NCBI GenBank assembly: GCA_963652495.1
Contig: CAVJTU010000019.1
Span: forward strand, 1 to 43,566
Direction: 5' to 3'
Source of the DNA: Anthropogastromicrobium sp963652495
GTDB taxonomy: Bacteria; Bacillota; Clostridia; Lachnospirales; Lachnospiraceae
Length of the DNA: 43,566 nucleotides
The notes under the pieces were generated by a model, which was not told the origin of the DNA, did no database searches, and saw only the letters and a list, made by a program, of their open reading frames with translations. Of this stretch, positions 8,232 to 17,055 are shown one piece after another. The first letter of the stretch is position 1. Each line of letters opens with the position of its first letter. The position numbers and the translations under genes were made by a program.

Positions 8232-10019
8232 ATGAAAAAAGAGCGCTGGCGTCTGTACGCAAAAAAGGCGGATTTTGCGGCCATCAGCAGAGCATACGGC
8301 ATCAATCAGGTGACGGCAAGAATTATGAGAAACCGCGATGTTGAGACAAAAGAGGAGATTGAAAGCTACTTAAAAGGCACATTGGACATGATTAGCAGCC
8401 CATCCCTGATGAAAGATGCAGACAAGGCAGCATCCTTGCTTGAAAGTGCGATTGCTCACAACGATCTGATTGCGATATCAAGTGATTTTGATAATGACGG
8501 GATTTTTTCAGGTCTTCTTTTAAAGGAAGCGCTCATCGAGTTGGGTGGGCGGGCAGCAATCTTTACTCCGAACCGTGTGACAGAAGGCTATGGCGTCAAC
8601 AGCCGTATCGTGCAGGAGGCATATGCACAGGGTGCGAGCGTACTTCTTACCTGCGACAATGGAATCGCTGCATTTGAGGCGGTTGAGGAAGCAAAAAAGC
8701 TGGGAATGACAGTCATCGTAACCGATCATCACGAGGTACCGTTTGAGGAGAAGCACGGAAAAAAGAATTACATGCTGCCCATTGCAGATGCCATTGTCGA
8801 CCCAAAGCAGGAAGACTGTGCATATCCATTCAAGAGTTTGTGCGGAACAGGTGTTGCTTACCAGCTGATTACGTTATTATTTCGCCGAATGAAACGCACG
8901 ATGAGCCGCCAGGAAATCTTTTTACAGTACACAGCGATTGCAACAGTGGCAGATGTCATGGAATTAGTCGGAGAAAATCGAATCCTCGTGCGTATCGGTC
9001 TGTCCTATTTGAATCATACGACACATGTTGGTCTGCGCGCACTGATGGAAGTATGCGGCATTGCACCGGAGCAGATTCGTGCATATCACATCGGCTTTAT
9101 CTTAGGCCCATGCTTCAATGCGGCAGGACGGCTTGACACAATTGTTCATGCGCTGGCACTTCTTGAATCAGGAAAATACGAGCAGGCACTTGTGCTGGCT
9201 GGTGAACTGTGGGCGATGAACGAGGAGCGAAAGGAATTGACGCGGGTGGGAACCGAGCGTGCAGTGGATATCATCGAGCATGCAGCGTGGAAGGAGGAAC
9301 GTGTTTATCTCGTCTACATACCAGAGTGTCACGAGAGCGTGGCGGGCATCATCGCAGGTCGTCTTCGCGAACGCTATTATCGTCCGGTACTTGTTTTTAC
9401 AGATGCATCAGAGGATGGTCAGATCAAGGCATCCGGCAGAAGCATCGATGACTATGACATGTTCGCAGAGCTTAGTGCATTTCGCAGTCTGTTTGTTCGT
9501 TTTGGCGGTCATAAGATGGCGGCAGGTCTGACGATGGAAAAGAAAAATTTAGAGATCCTGCGGGATGGTTTAAATGAACGCTGCACCCTCACACCGACAC
9601 AGCTGATGCCGCTTGTCATGATTGACGCTGCGATGCCGCTTGGCTATATCAGCGAGGATGTTATTACAGACCTGGAAAAGCTTGAACCATTTGGCCGTGC
9701 AAATGAAAAGCCTCTGTTTGCACAACAGCACATATCGGTGCTTCGACTGTCGCGTATCGGAAAGAATCGAAATGTGGTCAAAATGTCCGTTATGGGACCG
9801 GAGGGAGTCGTGATGGATGCGCTGTATTTTGGTGACACGGATATGTTTTTTGATTTCCTTGAAGAAGAATACGGACGGGACAATGTGGCGGCTGCGCTTC
9901 GTGGAATGCGCAATACAATTGACATTGCAGTGACATATTATCCACAAATTAACGAATTTCAGGGCAAAAGAAGCTTGCAAATCGTGATACAAAACTATTG
10001 CAGAGTCTCATCAAATTGA
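8232..10019 (+). CDS. recJ: Single-stranded-DNA-specific exonuclease RecJ family
   Basis: A 595-residue DHH/DHHA1 phosphoesterase of the RecJ type, a 5'-to-3' single-strand DNA exonuclease used in recombination and repair. Motif I reads SDFDNDG (84-90), keeping the three Asp of the canonical DYDxDG. TCDNG is at 140-144 and the DHH motif TDHH at 164-167. ATVADVMEL precedes the linker helix. The DHHA1 half contains AGIIAGRLRERY, KASGRSID and FGGHKMAAGL, and an OB-like C-terminal part follows. Length equals the E. coli RecJ core. AAGGA six bases before the ATG sets the start. Clostridia often carry more than one RecJ-like gene, so this could be a paralogue. The 3' end carries the promoter of the next gene. 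Confidence 0.9.
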   Translation: MKKERWRLYAKKADFAAISRAYGINQVTARIMRNRDVETKEEIESYLKGTLDMISSPSLMKDADKAASLLESAIAHNDLIAISSDFDNDGIFSGLLLKEALIELGGRAAIFTPNRVTEGYGVNSRIVQEAYAQGASVLLTCDNGIAAFEAVEEAKKLGMTVIVTDHHEVPFEEKHGKKNYMLPIADAIVDPKQEDCAYPFKSLCGTGVAYQLITLLFRRMKRTMSRQEIFLQYTAIATVADVMELVGENRILVRIGLSYLNHTTHVGLRALMEVCGIAPEQIRAYHIGFILGPCFNAAGRLDTIVHALALLESGKYEQALVLAGELWAMNEERKELTRVGTERAVDIIEHAAWKEERVYLVYIPECHESVAGIIAGRLRERYYRPVLVFTDASEDGQIKASGRSIDDYDMFAELSAFRSLFVRFGGHKMAAGLTMEKKNLEILRDGLNERCTLTPTQLMPLVMIDAAMPLGYISEDVITDLEKLEPFGRANEKPLFAQQHISVLRLSRIGKNRNVVKMSVMGPEGVVMDALYFGDTDMFFDFLEEEYGRDNVAAALRGMRNTIDIAVTYYPQINEFQGKRSLQIVIQNYCRVSSN

Positions 10020-10026
10020 GTATAAT
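9998..10026 (+). promoter_or_regulatory. Promoter for the isomerase-like gene and rel
   Basis: TTGCAG (9998-10003), a 17-base spacer and a perfect TATAAT (10021-10026). The -35 box lies inside the last codons of recJ. It allows expression of the downstream genes independent of recJ. Confidence 0.65.
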
Positions 10027-10071
10027 TAAGAAATCGGATTATAAAACAGAACTTTTGAAGGGAGAAATGGT

Positions 10072-10908
10072 ATGAGAATCGGAATTCGTGCCCATGATGT
10101 AAAGGCAGATACATTTGAAGGGCTTGTAAAAGAGATCCACAATGAAGGGATGCATTGTTGCCAATTGGCAGTGCCGAAGGCAGTTCATGAATTTCCAACC
10201 CAGAAGGAGGTTTTAACTCCTGGTATGGCATTGTACATGAAGGAAGTGTTCGCTGAGAATAAGGTAGATGTTGCCGTTCTTGGCTGCTATCAGAATCTGG
10301 CCACACCGGATGAGGCTGCACTGAAGAATACCATTGATACATACAAGAGACACATTGTATTTGCAAGTATTCTTGGTGCAGGCGTAGTTGGTACCGAGAC
10401 TGGAGCATGCAATACCGAGTATCGCACAGAGCCATTTTCTTTTACGGAGGAAGCACTTCAGATTTTTATTAAGAATCTGCGCCCGGTTGTTGAGTATGCA
10501 GAAAAACTTGGCGTGATCGTTGCAATTGAGCCGGTATGCCGTCACATTGTAAACAATGCAAAACGTGCCAGAAAGGTGCTTGATGCGATTGACTCTCCAA
10601 ATTTACAGATTATTTTTGATCCGGTAAATCTGCTTGATGAGTCCAATTATCAGGATTATCCGGAAATCTTTAAGGAATTTGTTGAGATTCTTGGACCGGA
10701 CATTGCTACTATCCATGCAAAGGATTTCAAGATTGAGAATGGAAAGCTCTTAAGCTGTGCATGTGGAACCGGTCAGATGGATTATGAGTTTCTGCTTCGC
10801 TATATCAAGGAGCATAAGCCGCATATCCATGTGCTGCTGGAGGATACCAATCCATCCAATGCGCAGCAGGCAAGACAATTTATGGAAGACAAGTACGCAA
10901 GCTTATAA
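10072..10908 (+). CDS. Sugar phosphate isomerase/epimerase, TIM barrel
   Basis: A 278-residue member of the xylose-isomerase-like TIM barrel family (AP endonuclease 2 fold), which isomerises or epimerises sugars with a divalent metal. Visible signatures are IAIEPVCRHIVNNAKRA near the middle, FDPVNLL near residue 184, a metal-site-like ATIHAKDF near 222 and a final LLEDTNP strand. The order matches this fold; a substrate cannot be named from sequence. AAGGGAG (10058-10064) lies seven bases before the ATG. It has its own promoter in the recJ tail and is followed after about 20 bases by rel, so it probably leads that transcript. Position between repair and stringent-response genes gives no functional clue. 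Confidence 0.85.
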   Translation: MRIGIRAHDVKADTFEGLVKEIHNEGMHCCQLAVPKAVHEFPTQKEVLTPGMALYMKEVFAENKVDVAVLGCYQNLATPDEAALKNTIDTYKRHIVFASILGAGVVGTETGACNTEYRTEPFSFTEEALQIFIKNLRPVVEYAEKLGVIVAIEPVCRHIVNNAKRARKVLDAIDSPNLQIIFDPVNLLDESNYQDYPEIFKEFVEILGPDIATIHAKDFKIENGKLLSCACGTGQMDYEFLLRYIKEHKPHIHVLLEDTNPSNAQQARQFMEDKYASL

Positions 10909-10929
10909 AAAAGGAAAGAGGTGTCTGCT

Positions 10930-13209
10930 ATGAATCCAGAAGAAGAAGGATTAACCCCACCAAAGCCTTCGGTGAAGGCGCCGGCGAATTTTACATCGCC
11001 AGAGGAATTGTATAAGGAATTAGAGGAGAGTGTAAAAAAATATCATCCGTCTGATGACCTGTCGCTGATCCGCAAAGCTTATGAGGTTGCACTTAAGTCT
11101 CATGGAGATCAGCGCAGACGCTCAGGTGAGCCGTATATTATCCATCCGCTCTGCGTCGCTATCATTCTGGCAGAGCTTGAGCTGGATAAGGAGAGTATCG
11201 CGGCAGGACTCCTTCATGATGTGTTGGAGGATACTCCGGTAACACTTAAACAGCTGATTGATTTGTTTGGTGAGGAGATTGCATTCTTAGTTGATGGTGT
11301 CACGAAGCTGACACAAATCAACTGGGATATGGATAAAATCGAGATTCAGGCAGAAAACCTGCGAAAAATGTTCCTTGCAATGGCAAAGGATATCCGGGTC
11401 ATCATGGTAAAGCTTGCCGACCGTCTGCACAATATGCGTACCGGACAGTTCTGGAAGCCGGAGACGCAAAAGCAAAAAGCGAAAGAGACACTTGAGATTT
11501 ACTCGCCGCTTGCGTCCCGTCTTGGTATTTCTAAGATTAAGACGGAGCTTGACGATTTGTCTTTGATGTATCTGCATCCGGATGTTTATAAGGAACTGAC
11601 CGAGAAAATTTACAGTACGCAGGAGGCCAGAGAGCGCTTTATCGATGAGATCAAGTCAGAAGTTGCAGTAAAGCTTGAGGAAGCAGACATTAAGGCAGAG
11701 ATTTCCGGTCGTGTAAAGCATCTGTTCAGCATTTACAAGAAGATGGTGAATCAGGACAAGACACTTGATCAGATTTATGATATTTTTGCCGTGCGTATTA
11801 TCGTCGATACGGTAAAGGACTGTTATGCAGCGCTTGGTGTCATCCACGAAATGTACCATCCGATTACGGTTCGTTTCAAGGATTACATTGCGATGCCAAA
11901 GCCAAATATGTATCAGTCTCTTCATACAACGCTGATCGCCAAAAATGGACAGCCGTTTGAGATTCAGATCCGTACCTTTGAGATGCATCGTACCGCTGAG
12001 TACGGTATTGCAGCTCACTGGAAGTACAAGGAGCGCGGATCGGGTGATACAACCGTGCGTGACGAGGAAGCAAAACTGTCCTGGCTGCGTCAGATCCTTG
12101 AGTGGCAGAAGGATGTTTCCGATAACAAGGAATTCATGAGCATGGTAAAAAATGATCTGGATTTGTTCTCGGATAGTGTATATTGCTTTACCCCGCAGGG
12201 TGACGTGAAGAATCTTCCGGCAGGATCTACGCCGATTGATTTTGCATACAGTATTCATTCCGCAGTAGGAAACCGTATGAAGCAGGCCGCAGTCAATGGA
12301 AAGATGGTTCCGCTGGATTATAAAATCCAAAATGGTGATCGTATTGAGATCTTTACGTCCCAGAATGTCAAAGGGCCAAGCCGCGACTGGCTGAACATTG
12401 TAAAGAGTACGCAGGCACGAAACAAGATTAACCAGTGGTTTAAGCAGGAGGGCAGAGTCGGAAATATCACCAGAGGAAAGGAACTTGTTTCCAGCTGTGC
12501 TAAGGGCAAGGGCTTCGAGATCAGCGAGCTGACAAAGCCAGAGTTCGTAAAGAAAGTTGTTGCAAAGTATGGTTTTCGCGACTGGGATTCTGTGTTGGCA
12601 GCCGTTGGACATGGTGGCCTTAAGGAAGGTCAGATTGTAAACAAGCTGATCGATCTGTATCAGGAGTCCAAGAAAAAAGTGCCGACTGATAAAGAAGTAT
12701 TAGAGGCGGTGATCGAGAACAACAAGAACAAGCCAGTCAAGATTCGCAGCACAAGCGGTGTTTTGGTAAATGGTGTTGTCGATGTCAATGTTCGTTTTTC
12801 CAGATGCTGTTCTCCGGTTCCGGGTGATGAGATCGTCGGATTTATTACCAGAGGACGAGGCATTTCCATCCATCGTACCGATTGTGTGAATGTGATGGTG
12901 CTTCCGGAGTCCGAAAAGTCCAGACTTGTCGATGTTGAGTGGCAGCAAGAGAGCTTACGTTCAACGGAGAAATTTATGGCGGAGATTAAGATTTACTGTA
13001 ATAACCGCATCGGTATGTTTGCAGATATTTCAAAAATCTTTACTGAACGTGAGATCGATATTGCATCCATGAACTCGAAAAAGAGCAAGCAGGGAACGGC
13101 AACAATCAATATGTCGTTTGAGGTTGGTGGCGTTGAAGCACTTCAGCAGCTGATTAATCGCCTAATGTCAGTCAATGGTGTGATTGATATTGAGCGTTCC
13201 AATGGCTGA
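10930..13209 (+). CDS. rel: Bifunctional (p)ppGpp synthetase/hydrolase Rel
   Basis: The long RelA/SpoT homologue that makes and degrades (p)ppGpp in the stringent response. About 759 residues with the full domain set. The HD hydrolase has RRSGEPYIIHP and the HD pair H96-D97 (GLLHDVLEDT). The synthetase follows with DIFAVRIIV and DYIAMPKPNMYQSLHTTL. A TGS domain begins at VYCFTPQGDVKNLP and is followed by a zinc-finger-like/RIS region with CCSPVPGDEIVG. The C-terminal ACT domain contains NRIGMFADISKIF. Both catalytic halves look intact, as usual for the single long Rel of Firmicutes. ATG 10930 has AGAGG eight bases upstream; GTG 10921 in frame is an alternative that adds three residues. A strong terminator follows at 13288. 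Confidence 0.97.
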   Translation: MNPEEEGLTPPKPSVKAPANFTSPEELYKELEESVKKYHPSDDLSLIRKAYEVALKSHGDQRRRSGEPYIIHPLCVAIILAELELDKESIAAGLLHDVLEDTPVTLKQLIDLFGEEIAFLVDGVTKLTQINWDMDKIEIQAENLRKMFLAMAKDIRVIMVKLADRLHNMRTGQFWKPETQKQKAKETLEIYSPLASRLGISKIKTELDDLSLMYLHPDVYKELTEKIYSTQEARERFIDEIKSEVAVKLEEADIKAEISGRVKHLFSIYKKMVNQDKTLDQIYDIFAVRIIVDTVKDCYAALGVIHEMYHPITVRFKDYIAMPKPNMYQSLHTTLIAKNGQPFEIQIRTFEMHRTAEYGIAAHWKYKERGSGDTTVRDEEAKLSWLRQILEWQKDVSDNKEFMSMVKNDLDLFSDSVYCFTPQGDVKNLPAGSTPIDFAYSIHSAVGNRMKQAAVNGKMVPLDYKIQNGDRIEIFTSQNVKGPSRDWLNIVKSTQARNKINQWFKQEGRVGNITRGKELVSSCAKGKGFEISELTKPEFVKKVVAKYGFRDWDSVLAAVGHGGLKEGQIVNKLIDLYQESKKKVPTDKEVLEAVIENNKNKPVKIRSTSGVLVNGVVDVNVRFSRCCSPVPGDEIVGFITRGRGISIHRTDCVNVMVLPESEKSRLVDVEWQQESLRSTEKFMAEIKIYCNNRIGMFADISKIFTEREIDIASMNSKKSKQGTATINMSFEVGGVEALQQLINRLMSVNGVIDIERSNG

Positions 13210-13287
13210 TCGAAAAGTTTCGTTAAGCTTCAAAGCGAAATCTATTTGGTTGGAATGGATAAACAAAATAGTAGAGAACGGAGATGG

Positions 13288-13316
13288 CAGGCAGGGTGAT
13301 TGGCCCTGCCTGTTTT
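13288..13316 (+). terminator. Terminator after rel
   Basis: Perfect nine-base arms CAGGCAGGG (13288-13296) and CCCTGCCTG (13304-13312) with a seven-base loop, then TTTT. It sits about 80 bases after the rel stop codon. Confidence 0.88.
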
Positions 13317-13395
13317 GTATAGAAGGTGAATGCAGGATAGATGCAGCATATCATGCAAAGTGAATATAAGATGAGAAGAAAGGACAGGTATTTGG

Positions 13396-14022
13396 ATGAA
13401 AATCGAGACAATTCATGTAGGTGAGATGGGGACGAATTGCTATCTGGCATGGGATGCGGTAACGGGACGAGGTTTTTTAGTTGATCCGGGCGAGCAGGCA
13501 GAAAAGATCATTCGAGTGTGCAGCCGTTATCAGGTAACACCTGAGGCAGTGCTTTTGACACATGGTCATTTTGACCATATCATGGCGGCAAAAAAGATCA
13601 GGCAGCAGTATCAGATTCCAGTCTATGTAGGTGTTCACGAGGAAGAACTGCTTGCAGATTCACAGATGAATCTGTCCGGCATGTGGGCAGTACCATATAC
13701 AATGAAGGCAGATAAGCTTGTAAATGATAATGAAGTACTTTCAATTGCAGGAATGGAACTTACTGTAATAGAGACACCGGGTCACACACCTGGCGGTGTC
13801 TGTTATTATATTAGGAAGGAAAAGGTACTGTTTGCAGGAGACACGCTGTTCTGTGAGAGCTGCGGAAGAACGGATTTTCCAGGTGGAAGCATGTTTGCAC
13901 TGCTTCGTTCGCTCCGCGGAAAGCTGTTTGTATTGCCAGAAGAAACAGAAGTACATCCGGGACATGGACAGGCAACCTCGATTGGATATGAGAAAATGCA
14001 CAATCCGGCATCTGGAATGTGA
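13396..14022 (+). CDS. Metallo-beta-lactamase fold hydrolase (YqgX-like)
   Basis: A 208-residue MBL-fold hydrolase of the small glyoxalase II-like group. The zinc motif THGHFDH begins near residue 55, followed by a conserved ETPGHTPGG (third metal His), GDTLF with the bridging Asp, and a final HPGHG. The length is shorter than true glyoxalase II (about 250), which fits the YqgX type of unproven substrate. Ribosome binding site AGGACAGG lies upstream. It starts after the rel terminator and is followed 30 bases later by hemZ. The rel, MBL and hemZ order is commonly conserved in Clostridia. The substrate is not known. Confidence 0.92.
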   Translation: MKIETIHVGEMGTNCYLAWDAVTGRGFLVDPGEQAEKIIRVCSRYQVTPEAVLLTHGHFDHIMAAKKIRQQYQIPVYVGVHEEELLADSQMNLSGMWAVPYTMKADKLVNDNEVLSIAGMELTVIETPGHTPGGVCYYIRKEKVLFAGDTLFCESCGRTDFPGGSMFALLRSLRGKLFVLPEETEVHPGHGQATSIGYEKMHNPASGM

Positions 14023-14052
14023 AAAATTTGAAAGGAAAAAAAGAAAACATAT

Positions 14053-15546
14053 ATGATTTATTTTTATCTGGAATGTGATACATTGGATAACGATATCCGA
14101 AGCCTGTTTATGGCATTTTATCCGGGACGGGCAATTAAGAGAGTGGAGACGCCAGAGTATGTATGTGCAGAGGGCGAGCTGTTTCTTTGTGTATGCGTGA
14201 GCGACAATATGAAAAACAATGAGGCCGACAATACAGAAACAGAGATGACAATGCAGCTGACACAGGGTAACACTGCGCTTACTGATATCTGCATATGCAA
14301 TTTATCTGACCGCAAGGACACAAAGACGAAAGCAAAGTGCATGCTGTACCGTTTACTCTTAAAGCTTACCGGCAAAGAACTTCCGTGGGGGACACTGACC
14401 GGAATCCGTCCGACAAAGATTGCCAGAACCATGCTGATGGACGGTGCTTCCGACGAGGAATGTATTGACTATATGGAAAATGAGATGCTTTGTGGCGAAG
14501 AAAAGACGATGCTTAGTCTTGACATTGCAAAAAGAGAGATCCGGCTGTTAAATAGCTTGGATTACGAGGATGGATACAGCTTGTACATCGGTATTGCATT
14601 TTGCCCGACTACCTGTGCCTATTGCTCTTTTACGTCTTATCCGGTGAATCGTTTTGGCGACCGCGTGGATGCGTATCTGGATTCCATTGAGAAAGAGATT
14701 GACTATGTGGCAGAGGCATTTAAGGAAAAGAAGTTAAATACGATCTATATCGGAGGCGGTACGCCTACCACGCTTGAACCCAAACAGTTAGAACGCCTTC
14801 TCTCTAAGATCGAGAGTTCCTTTAATCTGTCATTTCTTCAGGAGTGGACAGTGGAGGCAGGACGTCCGGACAGTATTACCCGTGAAAAGCTGCAGGCCAT
14901 TAAGCACTATCCGGTAACGCGCATCAGCATCAATCCTCAGACAATGAAGGATGCGACACTGGAACTGATCGGCCGAAGACATACCGTACAGCAGGTGCGG
15001 GATGCTTTTTTGCTTGCCAGAGAGGAAGGATTTGATAACATTAATATGGATATGATTGTCGGTCTTCCGCAGGAGACAAAAGAAGATGTTGAGAATACCT
15101 TAGAGGAGATCAAAAAGCTTGAACCGGATAATTTGACAGTTCACTCCCTTGCGATCAAGCGTGCGGCAAGACTTAACACGCAGAAGGAAGCTTATGCGGG
15201 CATGAAGAGTTTAAACTCTGAGAGTACGATGGAACTGACGCAGGATGCCGCAGAGGCGATGGGCATGAAGCCTTACTATCTATATCGTCAGAAGAACATG
15301 ACCGGAAATATGGAAAATGTCGGTTATGCAAAGCCTGGAAAGGAAGGCATCTATAATATTCTAATTATGGAAGAGATGCAAACCATCGTGGCACTTGGCG
15401 CAGGTGCAATTACAAAGGCTGTCTTTCCAAATGGCAGGATCGAACGATGCGAAAATGTCAAGGATATCAAGACTTATCTGGAGAAAACAGACGAGATGAT
15501 CGAGCGCAAAAAGAAGCTGTTTGCGGACAAAAATACGCGCGAGTAA
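14053..15546 (+). CDS. hemZ: Coproporphyrinogen dehydrogenase-like radical SAM HemZ
   Basis: A 497-residue radical SAM protein of the HemN/HemZ group. The cluster motif is C184-x3-C188-x2-C191 in FCPTTCAYCSF. IYIGGGTPTTL, VEAGRPDSIT and INPQTM follow, all typical of the family. The N-terminal ~170 residues form the HemZ-specific extension and include ELPWGTLTGIRPTK. Members are annotated as oxygen-independent coproporphyrinogen III oxidase. In gut Clostridia without a full heme pathway the real role may differ, and no other heme gene is present here. The ribosome binding site is weak: AAAGGA lies about 16 bases before the ATG. It is probably co-transcribed with the MBL gene. Confidence 0.93.
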   Translation: MIYFYLECDTLDNDIRSLFMAFYPGRAIKRVETPEYVCAEGELFLCVCVSDNMKNNEADNTETEMTMQLTQGNTALTDICICNLSDRKDTKTKAKCMLYRLLLKLTGKELPWGTLTGIRPTKIARTMLMDGASDEECIDYMENEMLCGEEKTMLSLDIAKREIRLLNSLDYEDGYSLYIGIAFCPTTCAYCSFTSYPVNRFGDRVDAYLDSIEKEIDYVAEAFKEKKLNTIYIGGGTPTTLEPKQLERLLSKIESSFNLSFLQEWTVEAGRPDSITREKLQAIKHYPVTRISINPQTMKDATLELIGRRHTVQQVRDAFLLAREEGFDNINMDMIVGLPQETKEDVENTLEEIKKLEPDNLTVHSLAIKRAARLNTQKEAYAGMKSLNSESTMELTQDAAEAMGMKPYYLYRQKNMTGNMENVGYAKPGKEGIYNILIMEEMQTIVALGAGAITKAVFPNGRIERCENVKDIKTYLEKTDEMIERKKKLFADKNTRE

Positions 15547-15622
15547 TCAAGAAAAATAGGGTGTCTGTACATCATTTACGTGGATCTAACTTTGATTGAT
15601 CTATCCGCCTGTGAAAAAACAG

Positions 15623-15652
15623 TTGACACAGCATATTGTAAAAACGTATAAT
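15623..15652 (+). promoter_or_regulatory. Strong promoter for hisS
   Basis: Consensus TTGACA (15623-15628), 18-base spacer, consensus TATAAT (15647-15652). Transcription would start near 15659, leaving a leader of about 85 bases before hisS. No T-box motif was found in that leader. Confidence 0.85.
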
Positions 15653-15743
15653 ATTGAACGGGAGTGTCGTATGATAGGTTGCGTGAAAAGACCTTTTGAT
15701 ATCGACATCATATGTATTATAAAGTTTAGAAAAGAGGATATTT

Positions 15744-17003
15744 ATGGCATTAGTAAAAAAGCCTGTTACAGGCATGAAAGATATCCAGCCGGCAGAGATG
15801 CAGATCCGTGACTATGTGATTGGGCTGATTAAAGAAACATACAAGGGATTTGGATTTACACCAATTGAAACTCCATGTGTAGAGAATATCGCAAACCTAA
15901 GCAACAAGCAGGGTGGAGAGAATGAGAAGCTCATTTTCAAAATTTTAAAGCGCGGTGAAAAACTCAATTTGGAAACAGCGCAGACGGAGGCTGATCTGGT
16001 AGATAGTGGTCTTCGTTATGATTTGACGGTTCCTCTGTCAAGATATTATTCTAACAATGCAGCGAACCTGCCAAAGCCGTTTAAGGCATTACAGATCGGA
16101 CCGGTGTGGAGAGCAGATCGTCCACAGAAGGGTCGCTTCAGACAGTTTTATCAGTGTGATATTGATATCCTCGGTGATCCGACTAATTTGGCAGAGATTG
16201 AGTTGATTTTGGCAACTACGACTTTGCTTGGAAAGGTTGGTTTCAAAGGCTTTACCGTACATATCAATGATCGTCGTATCTTAAAGGGTATGGCAAAATA
16301 CAGTGGTTTTGAGGAAGCACAGTATGACGAAGTATTTATCATTCTGGACAAGATGGATAAGATCGGCTTGGACGGTGTAGCAGCAGAATTGGAGTCTAGT
16401 GGCTTTGCAAAGGAGGCAATCGACCGCTACATGGGTCTGTTCAAGGGGTTAAATGAGAACGAAGATGGCATTGCTTATCTGGCAGAGACGCTTGGTGATT
16501 GTCTTGAGGGCGGTGCGGCAGAGAATCTGCAGCAGATCTGTGAGGCTGTCAGCGCGACAACACAGGCAAGCTTCAAGCTTCAGTTTGATCCTACTCTTGT
16601 ACGCGGTATGTCATACTACACAGGAACCATTTTCGAGATTGGAGTGGACGGCTTTCCGGGTTCTATTGCAGGTGGTGGACGTTACGATAAGATGGTTGGT
16701 AAGTTTACCGGAATGGAGACTGCGGCATGTGGATTTTCAATCGGTTTTGAGCGTATCGTAACCATTCTCTTAGATGAAGGATTTACTGTTCCGGGCAGCA
16801 AGGAGAAGATTGCTTATCTGGTAGAAAAGAATATTGACAGCGATGTGCTTGGTTCTGTCTTACAGGAGGCAATGGCAGGTCGTGCAGAAGGAAAGCAGAT
16901 TCTTGTTGCATGGATGAACAAGAATAAAAAGTTCCAGAAGGAGCAGCTGATCGCGGAAGGTTACAGTGAGTTTAAGGAATTTTATAAGAATGCTTTGAAG
17001 TGA
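15744..17003 (+). CDS. hisS: Histidyl-tRNA synthetase
   Basis: A 419-residue class II aminoacyl-tRNA synthetase that charges tRNA-His. Motif 2 is seen in GPVWRADRPQKGRFRQFYQCD. The histidine-specific loop reads LVRGMSYYTGTIFE, with Met-Ser where many HisS have Leu-Asp. Motif 3 lies in GGGRYDKMVG and the arginine-bearing FSIGFERI. The C-terminal anticodon-binding domain covers about residues 325-419. Length is normal. AGAGGA lies about six bases upstream. It has its own strong promoter and an 85-base leader. In many Clostridia hisS is followed by aspS; here a glucosaminidase follows after 52 bases. Confidence 0.96.
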   Translation: MALVKKPVTGMKDIQPAEMQIRDYVIGLIKETYKGFGFTPIETPCVENIANLSNKQGGENEKLIFKILKRGEKLNLETAQTEADLVDSGLRYDLTVPLSRYYSNNAANLPKPFKALQIGPVWRADRPQKGRFRQFYQCDIDILGDPTNLAEIELILATTTLLGKVGFKGFTVHINDRRILKGMAKYSGFEEAQYDEVFIILDKMDKIGLDGVAAELESSGFAKEAIDRYMGLFKGLNENEDGIAYLAETLGDCLEGGAAENLQQICEAVSATTQASFKLQFDPTLVRGMSYYTGTIFEIGVDGFPGSIAGGGRYDKMVGKFTGMETAACGFSIGFERIVTILLDEGFTVPGSKEKIAYLVEKNIDSDVLGSVLQEAMAGRAEGKQILVAWMNKNKKFQKEQLIAEGYSEFKEFYKNALK

Positions 17004-17004
17004 T

Positions 17005-17031
17005 GTAGCTGTGGAGGTATAAAACAGCTGC
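17005..17031 (+). other. Stem-loop between hisS and glucosaminidase gene
   Basis: Arms GTAGCTGT (17005-17012) and ACAGCTGC (17024-17031) pair over eight positions with one wobble, around an 11-base loop that contains GGAGG. No T-run follows, so termination is unlikely; it could be a processing or weak attenuation site. Confidence 0.4.
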
Positions 17032-17055
17032 AAAGTAATAGGAATGAGGGATCCC

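Noticed and set aside
15660..15743. Possible T-box in front of hisS
   Set aside because: No conserved T-box sequence (AGGGTGGNACCGCG-like) and no terminator hairpin before the start codon.
15671..15808. Short reading frame in the hisS leader
   Set aside because: ATG with only GGGAG at a distance, overlaps the hisS start out of frame, and has no leader-peptide features such as a run of His codons.
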